This document shows positions 45,073 through 54,016 of a DNA stretch of 64,000 bases, piece by piece. The position numbers and the translations under genes are program-made. Within the stretch, counting starts at the first letter, position 1. The number at the start of each line of letters is the position of its first letter. This DNA comes from an uncultured Lachnospiraceae bacterium. Its GTDB lineage: Bacteria > Bacillota > Clostridia > Lachnospirales > Lachnospiraceae. The DNA lies in contig CACWKX010000004.1 in NCBI GenBank assembly GCA_902761585.1, forward strand, positions 1 to 64,000. Direction: 5' to 3'. The notes below the pieces were generated by a model. It saw only the letters and a list, made by a program, of their open reading frames with translations, had not been told where the DNA came from and made no database searches.

Positions 45073-46266
45073 ATGAATCAGAAAATCCTTCATACGCCGG
45101 AGGGCGTGAGAGATATCTACGGGGAGGAATGTGCGAGAAAGAAGATTCTTGAGAAACGGCTCCACGGGGTTCTGGCTTCCTACGGATACCAGGACATCGA
45201 GACCCCGACTTTCGAGTTTTTCGATGTGTTCGGGAACGATGTCGGGACGATCCCCTCGAAGGATTTATACAAATTCTTCGACAGGGAGGGGCATACGCTG
45301 GTACTCCGCCCTGATTTCACACCTTCAATCGCGAGAGCCTGGAGCCGGTACTTCAGTCAGGACATGAAGCCGGCGCGGCTTTCCTATCAGGGAAATACCT
45401 TCGTGAATTACCAGGGGCTTCAGGGCAGGCTCAGAGAATCCACCCAGATGGGAGCCGAGCTGATCGGGGAAGGCTCCGCGGACGGTGACGCGGAGGTGAT
45501 CGCGATGGCTGCGGAAGCGCTGACGGCGTCCGGTCTGAGCGATTTTCAGATCAGTGTCGGCCATGCCGGATTCTTCGAGAGTCTTGTGCGTGAGGCAGGA
45601 CTGGACGAGGACACGGAAGCAAAACTCCGGAATCTGATGCACAACCACAATACCTTCGGAATCCGGAAGCTTCTGTCGGACAAGCAGATCGAGGAAGGGA
45701 TGCGGGAGCTTCTTGTGACCCTTCCGGATCTGAACGGCGACGGCGCGCTGCAGCGGGCATACGAGCTGTCAGAGGGGCTGAAGGCGCAGGAGGCTGTCAG
45801 GAGGCTGATGGAGGTCCGCGACCTTCTGCAGGTCTACGGGGTTCAGGACGCCGTCTCCTTTGATTTCGGGATGCTCTCGGCCTACATGTACTATACGGGC
45901 ATCATTTTCAGGGGATACACCTACGGAACCGGCGAGGCTGTCGTCAAGGGCGGCCGGTATGACGGCCTTCTGTCTCATTTCGGAAAGGATACGCCGTCTG
46001 TCGGGTTTGTGATTGTCGTGAGCCAGCTGATGAACGCGCTCAGCAGGCAGAAAATCGATATTCTGCCGGAGCACGAGCGTTATCTGATCCTGTACGCGGA
46101 AAATTGCAGGAAGGAGGCGCTGAAGAAAGCGGTGACCTACCGGGCACAGGGAAAGTACACGGAACTCTGCAGCCTTTCCTGTCTCAGAGGCGGGGAAGAT
46201 CCCGCGCATCTGCCGGAACGGCTGCGCGAGGAAGGCGGCTATGCGTCTGTGATTGTGGTAGAATAA
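45073..46266 (+). CDS. hisZ: ATP phosphoribosyltransferase regulatory subunit HisZ
   Basis: HisZ resembles histidyl-tRNA synthetase but serves as the regulatory partner of short HisG. The 397-residue protein shows motif-2-like YKFFDREGHTLVLRPDFTPSIARAWSRY and motif-3-like GGRYDGLLSHFGKDTPSVGF, while lacking the tRNA-binding domain of full HisRS. Its neighbour is a short HisG, the required combination. AAAGGAGAG site. Confidence 0.92.
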   Translation: MNQKILHTPEGVRDIYGEECARKKILEKRLHGVLASYGYQDIETPTFEFFDVFGNDVGTIPSKDLYKFFDREGHTLVLRPDFTPSIARAWSRYFSQDMKPARLSYQGNTFVNYQGLQGRLRESTQMGAELIGEGSADGDAEVIAMAAEALTASGLSDFQISVGHAGFFESLVREAGLDEDTEAKLRNLMHNHNTFGIRKLLSDKQIEEGMRELLVTLPDLNGDGALQRAYELSEGLKAQEAVRRLMEVRDLLQVYGVQDAVSFDFGMLSAYMYYTGIIFRGYTYGTGEAVVKGGRYDGLLSHFGKDTPSVGFVIVVSQLMNALSRQKIDILPEHERYLILYAENCRKEALKKAVTYRAQGKYTELCSLSCLRGGEDPAHLPERLREEGGYASVIVVE

Positions 46267-46286
46267 TGGTCAGCGCTGGAGGGGAT

Positions 46287-46970
46287 ATGATGAGGTATCT
46301 GACAATCGCTCTCACGAAAGGGCGGCTCGCGAAGCAGACGATGAAGCTTCTGGAGCAGATAGGAATCAGCTGTGAGGAAATGAATGACCCGGCTACACGC
46401 AGGCTCATTTTTACAGATGAGGCGCGCAGGCTCCGCTTTTTTCTAGCCAAGGGGCCGGATGTGCCGACATATGTGGAGTACGGGGCAGCGGATATCGGTG
46501 TGGTCGGCGAGGATACGATCATGGAGGAGGACCGCAAGATCTATGAGGTGCTGGATCTGGGGTTTGGAAAGTGCCGGATGTGCGTGGCAGGTCCCGAGAG
46601 TGCTGAGAAGCTTCTGAACGGACAGCAGCAGATCCGGGTGGCGACGAAGTATCCGAAGATTGCAAGGGATTACTTTAATGAGACGAAGAACCAGACGGTC
46701 GAGATCATCAAGCTGAATGGCTCCATTGAGCTGGCGCCGATTGTCGGTCTCTCAGAGGTGATTGTAGATATTGTCGAGACCGGATCGACGCTGAAGTCCA
46801 ATGGACTGAAGGTGCTCGAGGAGGTCTGCCCGCTTTCTGCAAGAGTGGTTGTGAATCCGGTCAGTATGCGGATGGAGAACGGGCGGATCACTGCGCTTCT
46901 CAGGGAAATGAACGAGGTGCTCACCAGGGAACAGGAGAAGGAGAGGCTGTCTTCGGCTCAGGATGCCTGA
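46287..46970 (+). CDS. hisG: ATP phosphoribosyltransferase, short form
   Basis: HisG commits ATP and PRPP to histidine synthesis. The 227-residue short form lacks the C-terminal regulatory domain and depends on HisZ. It has TIALTKGRLAKQTMKLLEQIG, GAADIGVVGEDTIMEE, RVATKYPKIARDYF, KLNGSIELAPIVGLSEVIVDIVETGSTL. The frame is open from 46104 but overlaps hisZ there; ATG 46287 with GGAGGGG just upstream is the start. The gap from hisZ is 20 bp. Confidence 0.94.
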   Translation: MMRYLTIALTKGRLAKQTMKLLEQIGISCEEMNDPATRRLIFTDEARRLRFFLAKGPDVPTYVEYGAADIGVVGEDTIMEEDRKIYEVLDLGFGKCRMCVAGPESAEKLLNGQQQIRVATKYPKIARDYFNETKNQTVEIIKLNGSIELAPIVGLSEVIVDIVETGSTLKSNGLKVLEEVCPLSARVVVNPVSMRMENGRITALLREMNEVLTREQEKERLSSAQDA

Positions 46971-47066
46971 TCCGTCGGCAGAAGGGATTCAGACAGCACA
47001 GGCCGGGCGGTCAGATGCTTGCAGCAGGCGGAAGTGGAGGAAATGCTGCTCAGGAGGAGCGGGATC

Positions 47067-48368
47067 ATGAGAATTGTCAGACTGGATGAAAAGACGAGGC
47101 GTGAGGTGCTTGGAAATCTTCTCAGCCGGAACCGTACGGATTATGGAGCGTACGAGGCTTCTGTCCGGGAGATTGTGGAGCAGGTCAGGACGAACGGAGA
47201 TGAAGCCCTTTTCGGATATACGGAGAAATTTGACCAGGTGAAGCTGACGCCGGATACAGTTCGTGTATCGGACGCGGAGATCGGGGAAGCGTACAGTGAG
47301 GTCTCGCAGGAGCTGCTGTGCGTCATCCGGAAGGCGCTTGAAAACATCCGCGCCTTTCACGAAAAACAGAAACGGAACAGCTGGTTTGACACCCGCGAGG
47401 ATGGAGTTCTGCTTGGCCAGAAGGTACTGCCGTTGAGAAGAGTCGGTGTCTATGTACCGGGCGGGAAGGCGGTCTATCCGTCGTCCGTCCTGATGAATAT
47501 TGTGCCGGCGAAGGTGGCGGGCGTGTCTCAGGTCGTTATGGTGACGCCGCCGGGGAAGGATGGGAAAATCAGCCCCAATACGCTGGTTGCGGCGCATGAG
47601 GCCGGTGCGGATGTGATCTTCAAGGTCGGGGGCGCGCAGGCGGTCGCGGCGCTTGCCTATGGGACGGAGACGGTTCCGAGGGTAGACAAGATCGTCGGGC
47701 CCGGCAACATCTTTGTCGCGCTGGCGAAAAAGTCTGTGTACGGTCAGGTCGGCATCGATTCAATTGCCGGACCCAGTGAGATCGTTGTCCTGGCAGATGA
47801 GACAGCCAGCCCGCGCTTTGTCGCTGCGGATCTGCTGAGCCAGGCAGAGCATGATGAGATGGCATCCGCGATCCTGGTCACGACGAGCATGAAGCTGGCG
47901 GAGCAGGTCTCGGAGCAGGCTGACGGGTTCCTGAAGGTGCTTTCAAGAGCACAGATTGCAGGAAAATCAATCGAAAATCATGGATATATTCTTGTTGTGG
48001 ACAGCCTGCAGGAGGGCATTGAGACGGTCGACGCGATTGCACCGGAACACCTGGAGATCGTTACATCGAACCCATTTGATGCGATGACGCGCGTCCACAA
48101 TGCAGGGGCCATCTTCCTCGGACCGTATTCCTCAGAACCGCTCGGGGACTATTTTGCAGGGCCCAACCACATCCTTCCGACGGGCGGGACAGCACGCTTC
48201 TTCAGTCCGCTGTCCGTGGATGATTTTGTCAAAAAGTCCAGCATTGTCTACTACTCCGAGGAAGCCCTCCGGAAGGTGCACCAGGATATCGAGACGTTTG
48301 CGAAGGCAGAGCAGCTGACAGCGCATGCCAACTCCATTGCCGTCCGGTTTGAGGATGAGGCAGACTGA
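47067..48368 (+). CDS. hisD: Histidinol dehydrogenase
   Basis: HisD performs the last two steps of histidine synthesis. The 433-residue protein has RRVGVYVPGGKAVYPSSVLMN, KIVGPGNIFVALAKK, DSIAGPSEIVVLAD, the catalytic Glu/His in QAEHDEMASAILVT, APEHLEIV and GPNHILPTGGTARF. ATG 47067 with GGAGGAG is the start; the frame opens earlier at 47019. The gap from hisG is 96 bp and shows no promoter. Confidence 0.95.
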   Translation: MRIVRLDEKTRREVLGNLLSRNRTDYGAYEASVREIVEQVRTNGDEALFGYTEKFDQVKLTPDTVRVSDAEIGEAYSEVSQELLCVIRKALENIRAFHEKQKRNSWFDTREDGVLLGQKVLPLRRVGVYVPGGKAVYPSSVLMNIVPAKVAGVSQVVMVTPPGKDGKISPNTLVAAHEAGADVIFKVGGAQAVAALAYGTETVPRVDKIVGPGNIFVALAKKSVYGQVGIDSIAGPSEIVVLADETASPRFVAADLLSQAEHDEMASAILVTTSMKLAEQVSEQADGFLKVLSRAQIAGKSIENHGYILVVDSLQEGIETVDAIAPEHLEIVTSNPFDAMTRVHNAGAIFLGPYSSEPLGDYFAGPNHILPTGGTARFFSPLSVDDFVKKSSIVYYSEEALRKVHQDIETFAKAEQLTAHANSIAVRFEDEAD

Positions 48369-48451
48369 GGAACAGGATGGATCAGGAAAATCAGGCTGTC
48401 TGGGTGGTATGAGCTGGAACAGCGGGGTATGGTTCCGTGAGGAGGAGTGAG

Positions 48452-49039
48452 ATGGCACGAATTGCCGAGGTGGAACGCTACACGAAGGAGACAAGCATTG
48501 AGGTTCAGCTGAACCTTGACGGGAGCGGTCAGACACAGATTGATACAGGGGTCGGTTTTTTTGACCATATGCTGGACGGGATGGCCCGCCACGGTCTTTT
48601 TGATCTGACCGTCAAGGTGGATGGAGATTTGTCTGTGGACGATCATCACACCATCGAGGACACGGGCATTGTGATCGGTCAGGCGATCCGGAAAGCTGTG
48701 GGCGATAAGAAGGGCATCCAGCGCTACGGCAGCCGGATTCTGCCGATGGATGAGGTGCTGGTTTTATGTGCAGTCGACCTGTGCGGAAGACCTTCATTTT
48801 CCTATGATGCAGTCTTTCAGGGAGACCGGATGGGGACGATGTCCACACAGATGGTGCGGGAGTTCTTCTATGCGGTTTCCTACAGCGCCATGATGAATCT
48901 TCATCTGAAGGTGCTGACGCCGGGCAATGACCATCACATGGCGGAGGCGATGTTCAAGGCGTTCGGGAAAGCACTTGACGAAGCGACCAGAATCGATCCG
49001 AGAATCACGGATGTACTGTCGACGAAGGGAACCATATAA
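48452..49039 (+). CDS. hisB: Imidazoleglycerol-phosphate dehydratase
   Basis: HisB removes water from imidazoleglycerol phosphate. The 195-residue monofunctional form has [12 protein letters not shown], the metal-binding [14 protein letters not shown] and, in the second half, [18 protein letters not shown] 48452 with GAGGAGGAG is the start. Gap of 83 bp from hisD and 19 bp to hisIE. Confidence 0.96.
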   Translation: MARIAEVERYTKETSIEVQLNLDGSGQTQIDTGVGFFDHMLDGMARHGLFDLTVKVDGDLSVDDHHTIEDTGIVIGQAIRKAVGDKKGIQRYGSRILPMDEVLVLCAVDLCGRPSFSYDAVFQGDRMGTMSTQMVREFFYAVSYSAMMNLHLKVLTPGNDHHMAEAMFKAFGKALDEATRIDPRITDVLSTKGTI

Positions 49040-49058
49040 GGCAGAAAGGGAAAAGATC

Positions 49059-50378
49059 ATGCAAAAGAAGCTGGTTTCTGCAATCTATCTGAAAAATGGA
49101 AAGGCGGTCACTTCGCTCACGGAGAATGAGCCTTATGAAGGCGGGGATGCGATTGCGCTGTCCAGCCACTATTCAAACCTGGGAGCGGACGGCCTGCTGA
49201 TTTTTGACAGAAGCGATACGGATGAGGAACACGATGAGTCGCTGACGCTGGAACGGGAGATCATCCGGAAGGTGGACATCCCGGTCTGGGGCTTTGGCAA
49301 CATCAGACGGGTTGAGGATGTGAAGAAGATCCTCTACACAGGGGCTGCGAAAGCCATCCTGAACTTTTCGAAGGCGTCCAACATGAAGATGCTGGAGGAG
49401 GTTTCCAAGCGTTTCGGCAAGGAGAAGATCGGTGTCTGCATCGACACCCGCAGGGACGAGGTGCTGGACGATGAGACAAAGACACGGATTGAGGCCTATG
49501 CCAGTGGAATCGTTATTCTGACGGATGTGTTCGTATACAGAAAGGACCGTCTGGAGTTTGCGAACCTGAGCGGACTGCCGGAGACGATGGTTGTCGTGGG
49601 AAGTGATGGCCTTTCCGAGGATGAAAAGCTGGGGATTCTGTCGCAGGACTGCGTGGAGGGACTGTGCGAGGACATTCTCCGGGACCCGAAGACCGATATC
49701 ATGAAGCTCAAGGCGGAGCTGAAGGCAAAGGGTGCGGATCTGAACCTCTTTGAGAGCGCTGTCAGTTGGGAAGAGCTGAAGACGGACGAGAACGGGCTTG
49801 TTCCCTGCGTGGTGCAGGATTACAAAAATGAAGAGGTGCTCATGGTCGCCTATATGAACAAGGAGTCCTTCGAGCAGACCGTCCGGACCGGTGTCATGAC
49901 CTACTGGTCCAGGAGCAGGCAGAGCCTCTGGGTCAAGGGAGAAACCTCAGGGCATTATCAGTACGTACGAGAGATGAGGCTGGACTGTGACAGCGACACG
50001 CTGCTGGCAAAGGTGCTCCAGATCGGCGCCGCCTGCCACACGGGCAATCGGAGCTGTTTCTACCGTACGATTCTGAAAAAGGATTATCAGGACCGCAATC
50101 CCCTCAAAGTGTTTGAGCAGGTACTCGATGTGATCCGGGACAGAAAAGAGCATCCGAAGGAGGGTTCCTACACGAACTACCTCTTTGACAAGGGGATCGA
50201 TAAGATTCTGAAAAAATGCGGGGAGGAGGCGGCTGAGATCATCATCGCCGCCAAAAACCCGAACCGTGAGGAGGTTCGCTACGAGATGGCAGATTTCCTG
50301 TATCACATGATGGTTCTGATGGTTGAACGCGGTCTGTCCTGGGAAGATATTGCGGAGGAGCTTGCAAATCGCGAGTAA
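49059..50378 (+). CDS. hisIE: TIM-barrel-like domain fused to HisIE
   Basis: A 439-residue three-part protein. Residues 1-230 look like a HisA/HisF-type TIM barrel ([56 protein letters not shown]). The Asp after the first strand, catalytic in HisF (IPCLDV), reads as Tyr here, while the mid-barrel Asp survives in VCIDTRRD. Residues 240-345 are HisI, PR-AMP cyclohydrolase ([44 protein letters not shown]). Residues 350-439 are HisE, PR-ATP pyrophosphatase ([13 protein letters not shown]). Steps 2 and 3 of the pathway are covered; the barrel's role is unknown. Start at ATG 49059 (site AAAGGGAAAAG). Confidence 0.92.
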   Translation: MQKKLVSAIYLKNGKAVTSLTENEPYEGGDAIALSSHYSNLGADGLLIFDRSDTDEEHDESLTLEREIIRKVDIPVWGFGNIRRVEDVKKILYTGAAKAILNFSKASNMKMLEEVSKRFGKEKIGVCIDTRRDEVLDDETKTRIEAYASGIVILTDVFVYRKDRLEFANLSGLPETMVVVGSDGLSEDEKLGILSQDCVEGLCEDILRDPKTDIMKLKAELKAKGADLNLFESAVSWEELKTDENGLVPCVVQDYKNEEVLMVAYMNKESFEQTVRTGVMTYWSRSRQSLWVKGETSGHYQYVREMRLDCDSDTLLAKVLQIGAACHTGNRSCFYRTILKKDYQDRNPLKVFEQVLDVIRDRKEHPKEGSYTNYLFDKGIDKILKKCGEEAAEIIIAAKNPNREEVRYEMADFLYHMMVLMVERGLSWEDIAEELANRE

Positions 50379-50448
50379 GTACGGTATCCTGTTCAGCACA
50401 GCAAGAATCTATATGCAGAATGTTCACGATTCAGAGAGGTGACAGGCG

Positions 50449-52134
50449 ATGATGGATTTCCACAAATATACCAGACAGTTCTTCAAGGCCCCGGGCACGG
50501 GTCACAGGTGGGCGGATAAGACCTATATCGACCATGCACCGGTGTGGTGCTCGGTGGATCTTCGGGACGGAAACCAGGCACTGGTTGTGCCGATGGATAT
50601 GGAAACCAAGCTGAAGTTCTTTCAGCTCCTGGTTAAGATCGGATTCAAGGAGATCGAAGTCGGTTTTCCGGCGGCATCCGAGACGGAGTACGACTTTCTG
50701 CGTGCCCTGATTGAACGGAACATGATTCCGGACGATGTGACAGTCCAGGTGTTGACACAGGCCAGAGAACACATCATCAGAAAGACGTTCGAGGCGCTGA
50801 AGGGCTGTAAGAACGCCATTGTTCATGTCTATAATTCGACGTCAAAGGCACAGCGTGACCAGGTTTTCCGGAAGTCAAAGGAAGAGATCAAGCAGATTGC
50901 TGTCGAAGGCGCTAAACTTCTGCAGAATCTGACGGACGAGGCAGGCGAGAAGTATCGCTTTGAGTACAGTCCAGAGAGCTTCACAGGGACGGAGCCGGAG
51001 TATGCGCTCGAGGTCTGCAATGCCGTTCTCGATGTCTGGAAGCCGACACCGGACCGCAAGGCCATCATCAATCTGCCGTCGACGGTGCAGCTTTCCGTGC
51101 CAAGCGTCTATGCAGATCAGGTCGAGTACATCTCCGACAATCTGAAGTACAGGGAGAACGTCGTGCTTTCTCTTCACCCGCACAATGACCGCGGGACCGG
51201 CGTGGCAGACGCAGAGCTGGGCGAACTTGCCGGTGCGGATCGGATTGAGGGGACGATCTTCGGAAACGGAGAGCGGACCGGGAACGTGGACATCGTGACC
51301 CTCGCCTTGAACATGTACAGCCAGGGTGTGGATCCCAAGCTTCACCTGGACGATATGCCGGATATCGTAGACAAGTATCAGGATTATACGGGCATGACGG
51401 TCAATCCGAGAACTCCATACGGAGGTTCCCTGGTATTTGCGGCGTTCTCGGGCTCCCATCAGGATGCCATTTCAAAGGGCATGCATTACAGAAAAGAGCA
51501 GAACACGGATCTCTGGACGGTGCCGTATCTGCCGATCGATCCGACAGACATCAGCCGCAGCTACGATGCGGATGTCATCCGTATCAACAGCCAGTCCGGA
51601 AGAGGCGGAATCGGCTTCATTCTCGAGCACGATTTCGGCCTCAGGCTGCCGAAGGCGCTTGCGTCGGCGATCCGCGACGAGGTCAAGCTGGAGTCCGAGC
51701 ATCAGCACAAGGAGCTGACGCCGAACGAGATCTTCGATCTCTTCATCGACCGCTTCGAGGATGTCAGAAAGCCTTACGGCATCTCTCATGTGACCTTCCG
51801 TCAGCACAATGGAATCATTGCAACCATCACGACACAGTTCGGAAACCGCTCCGCCGAGATTACGGCGTCCGGCAACGGCCGCCTGAATGCCGTGTCCAAC
51901 GCGCTCAAGAAGGCATACGGGCTTGAGTATGATCTGGATACCTACGAGGAGCACGCGCTGGAGAAGAGCTCTTCCTCCAGAGCCATCGCTTATGTCGGTG
52001 TCAGGAGCAGAAAGAGCGGCGTGCTGTACTGGGGCGCAGGCGTGGATGTCGATATCATCCGGGCTTCCGTCAGTGCCCTTCTCACAGCCGTGAATAACAT
52101 GGTGAATGCGGAGGATACAGCGCTTTCAGAATAA
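50449..52134 (+). CDS. leuA: 2-isopropylmalate synthase
   Basis: LeuA starts leucine synthesis from 2-oxoisovalerate and acetyl-CoA. The 561-residue protein belongs to the group with WCSVDLRDGNQALV near the N-terminus. The catalytic TIM barrel carries KIGFKEIEVGFPAASETEYDF and the metal-binding LHPHNDRGTGVADAELG. The subdomain and C-terminal regulatory domain (from about 430) show ITASGNGRLNAVSNALKKAYG. It follows hisIE by 70 bp without a recognisable promoter, so it may share the his transcript. No other leu gene is in the window. The ATG at 50449 or 50452 may be used; site GAGAGGTGA. Confidence 0.94.
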   Translation: MMDFHKYTRQFFKAPGTGHRWADKTYIDHAPVWCSVDLRDGNQALVVPMDMETKLKFFQLLVKIGFKEIEVGFPAASETEYDFLRALIERNMIPDDVTVQVLTQAREHIIRKTFEALKGCKNAIVHVYNSTSKAQRDQVFRKSKEEIKQIAVEGAKLLQNLTDEAGEKYRFEYSPESFTGTEPEYALEVCNAVLDVWKPTPDRKAIINLPSTVQLSVPSVYADQVEYISDNLKYRENVVLSLHPHNDRGTGVADAELGELAGADRIEGTIFGNGERTGNVDIVTLALNMYSQGVDPKLHLDDMPDIVDKYQDYTGMTVNPRTPYGGSLVFAAFSGSHQDAISKGMHYRKEQNTDLWTVPYLPIDPTDISRSYDADVIRINSQSGRGGIGFILEHDFGLRLPKALASAIRDEVKLESEHQHKELTPNEIFDLFIDRFEDVRKPYGISHVTFRQHNGIIATITTQFGNRSAEITASGNGRLNAVSNALKKAYGLEYDLDTYEEHALEKSSSSRAIAYVGVRSRKSGVLYWGAGVDVDIIRASVSALLTAVNNMVNAEDTALSE

Positions 52135-52154
52135 TAACAGAATGCCTTCCTGAT

Positions 52155-52188
52155 AACAGCTGCCTGCGGTGCGGGCAGCTGTTTTTTT
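52155..52188 (+). terminator. Terminator after leuA
   Basis: AACAGCTGCC (52155-52164) and GGCAGCTGTT (52174-52183) form a 10-bp stem with a nine-base loop, followed by a run of seven T's. Confidence 0.9.
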
Positions 52189-52190
52189 CG

Positions 52191-52699
52191 TCCCGCGCTG
52201 CTTCGCAGCTTCCGGGCCGCTGACAGCCATTCGCGTTCTCGCGTTGCTGCGCATCGCTTCACGCTCATGTCTGTTTGCGTCGCTCGTGCATCTGTCCGCC
52301 GGCATGCAGGCATGCCGCGTCCATCTGCACAGCGACTGGGGAAATACCGTGTGCATAAGCCCAGGCGCGTCCCTCGCTGCTTCGCAGCTTCCGGTCCGCT
52401 GACAGCCATTCGCGTTTTCGCGCTGCTGCGCATCGCTTCACGCTCATGTCTGTTGGCGTCGCTCGTGCATCTGTCCGCCGACATGCAAGCATGCCGCAGC
52501 CAGCTGCACGGCGACTGGGGAAATACCGTGTGCATAAGCCCAGGCGCGTCCCTCGCTGCTTCGCAGCTTCCGGGCCGCTGACAGCCATTCGCGTTTCCGC
52601 GCTGCTGCGCATCGCTTCACGCTCATGTCTGTTGGCGTCGCTCGTGCATCTGTCCGCCGGCATGCAGGCATGCCGCGTCCATCTGCACGGCGACTGGGC
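52191..52699. repeat. Tandem array of 179-bp GC-rich repeats
   Basis: Unit 1 is 52191-52369, unit 2 is 52370-52548 (both 179 bp) and unit 3 begins at 52549 and breaks off at about 52699. Units agree except for scattered substitutions. Each contains gctgc-ttc-gcagc and gcatgc-type palindromes and so can fold extensively. Because 179 is not a multiple of three, the frame shifts from unit to unit, arguing against coding. After unit 3's ctggg, the sequence cttatgcac is the reverse complement of gtgcataag found later in units 1 and 2. The array lies between the leuA terminator and the hydrolase promoter. It resembles extragenic repeats but I cannot name its family. Confidence 0.9.
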
Positions 52700-52710
52700 T
52701 TATGCACGCA

Positions 52711-52763
52711 TGTTACAAATATGTTACGGAAATGTTGACAAACGTAATAAACATATCTATAAT
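52711..52763 (+). promoter_or_regulatory. Consensus promoter with WalR-box-like repeats
   Basis: TTGACA (52735-52740), a 17-base spacer and TATAAT (52758-52763) match the sigma-A consensus at every position. Just upstream are TGTTAC (52711-52716), N5, TGTTAC (52722-52727), N5 and TGTTGA (52733-52738), with an exact 11-bp period; the last overlaps the -35. The published WalR box is TGTWAH-N5-TGTWAH, which the first two copies satisfy. The gene controlled is a cell-wall hydrolase. Confidence 0.75.
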
Positions 52764-52874
52764 GTGCGATGTATCGACCAATATGACGGAGCTGACAGGA
52801 GTCGATGGCTCAATATGTCTGCAGCTGTCGTCTTGATGAATGTAAATGTGATGGAGAGAAGGTGAGGGGCTTCC

Positions 52875-53789
52875 ATGGATATGAACCTGCGGAAAACAGA
52901 TCGATCTGAATCGGGTGAGAGCCGCGTGAAAGAAGCTGAGCTGGCGGTGTCTTCTTCAAAGCGCAGAGCGTCGGCTGATGCAGGATTGAGTGAGGAGCAG
53001 TTTTCATCAAAGGGGAAGATCCTTGGTCTGTTCATCACGGCAGCTGTCTTTTTTACAGGTAGCATCGCAGCTCCGGTCTCTCTGCACAGAACATCAAGTG
53101 CAGCGTCAGCGGAAGGCATTGCGCCATCTGTGATGGTGGGAGCAGGGACCGAAACGTATGAGACAGATGCCCCGGCAGATGTGGGGACAGGCGAGCCGGA
53201 AAGCGGGAGTGAGGACAGCAGGCAGACGCAGCTGAGAAACCAGACTTCCATGTGGCTTTCCTCCATCGCGGAGAGTCTTGACAATGTGAAGGAGCCGGAG
53301 ACGACTGTGGAGCCGGAAGACAGCTCGGGTGCACAGGCCATTCAGTCGGCGTCCCAGATCACAAGCGATGCAGGCAAGGTGATCGCAGAGAACAGATCGA
53401 TGTCCTACACGGATTATTCCACCCTGCTGAATATTGTGGAAGCGGAGTGCACAGGCGGCGATGAGAAGAGCAAGCTTCTTGTTGCAGATGTCATACTGAA
53501 CCGGGTGGCGGACAGCCATTTTCCAGACAATGTCTATGATGTCGTTTGGCAGAGAGTGGGCGGTACGGCCCAGTTCTCGCCGACACAGGATGGCCGGATG
53601 GGGACGCTGACCATCTCCGACAGTACCATAAAGGCGGTGAAGGAGGCAATCAGCGGGAAGAACATCTCGGATGGAGCGCTGTTTTTCATGGCACGGGAAT
53701 CGTCCTCCAGCAAGAATGTCAACTGGTTTGACGAGACACTGGAATACCTGTATTCCTACGGCGGGCACGATTATTATAAGTTCAAATGA
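52875..53789 (+). CDS. SleB-like cell-wall hydrolase
   Basis: A 304-residue protein with a charged N-terminus, one TM helix (about 48-68), an acidic linker (about 80-160) and a C-terminal Hydrolase_2 (SleB-like) domain (about 185-304): LLNIVEAECTGGDEKSKLLVADVILNRV with the catalytic Glu, AQFSPTQDGRMG and GALFFMARESSSSKNVNWF. It should cut peptidoglycan outside the membrane, in the way of spore cortex lytic enzymes or vegetative relatives. A signal anchor rather than a cleaved peptide is likely. The leader is about 105 bases and site AGGTGAGGGG precedes the ATG. Confidence 0.88.
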   Translation: MDMNLRKTDRSESGESRVKEAELAVSSSKRRASADAGLSEEQFSSKGKILGLFITAAVFFTGSIAAPVSLHRTSSAASAEGIAPSVMVGAGTETYETDAPADVGTGEPESGSEDSRQTQLRNQTSMWLSSIAESLDNVKEPETTVEPEDSSGAQAIQSASQITSDAGKVIAENRSMSYTDYSTLLNIVEAECTGGDEKSKLLVADVILNRVADSHFPDNVYDVVWQRVGGTAQFSPTQDGRMGTLTISDSTIKAVKEAISGKNISDGALFFMARESSSSKNVNWFDETLEYLYSYGGHDYYKFK

Positions 53790-53803
53790 ACAAAAATGGA
53801 TGG

Positions 53804-53835
53804 GCGGAAGAGCATATGAACTCTTCCGCTTGTTT
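53804..53835 (+). terminator. Terminator after the hydrolase gene
   Basis: GCGGAAGAG (53804-53812) and CTCTTCCGC (53821-53829) form a 9-bp stem with an eight-base loop, followed by ttgttta. Confidence 0.7.
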
Positions 53836-53938
53836 ACATTGATCAAAAAAAGACGGGGCAGATTCCATCTGAACTACAGCTAAGGTGGTGAGGTTCCCTC
53901 TCCGGGAACATTCCAGAAAACATACAGAAGAGAATAAC

Positions 53939-53967
53939 TTGCGCCTTTCTTCTAAATAAGGTATCCT
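53939..53967 (+). promoter_or_regulatory. Candidate thrC promoter
   Basis: TTGCGC (53939-53944), a 17-base spacer and TATCCT (53962-53967), 50 bases before thrC. Both hexamers match four of six consensus bases. Confidence 0.5.
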
Positions 53968-54016
53968 TAGAGACTGATACGAACCATTTTGCAATCAAAA
54001 GGCAGGAGCAGCGGTC

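Noticed and set aside
52126..52865. Several Arg/Ala-rich open frames on both strands of the 179-bp repeats
   Set aside because: The unit length is not a multiple of three so each copy is read in a different frame; no ribosome sites; the region is better explained as non-coding repeats.
53878..53940. A T-box-like stretch (aaggtggtgagg) with a small hairpin upstream of thrC
   Set aside because: It departs from the conserved TGGNACCGCG core, and a better promoter lies downstream of it, so it would not be in the thrC transcript.
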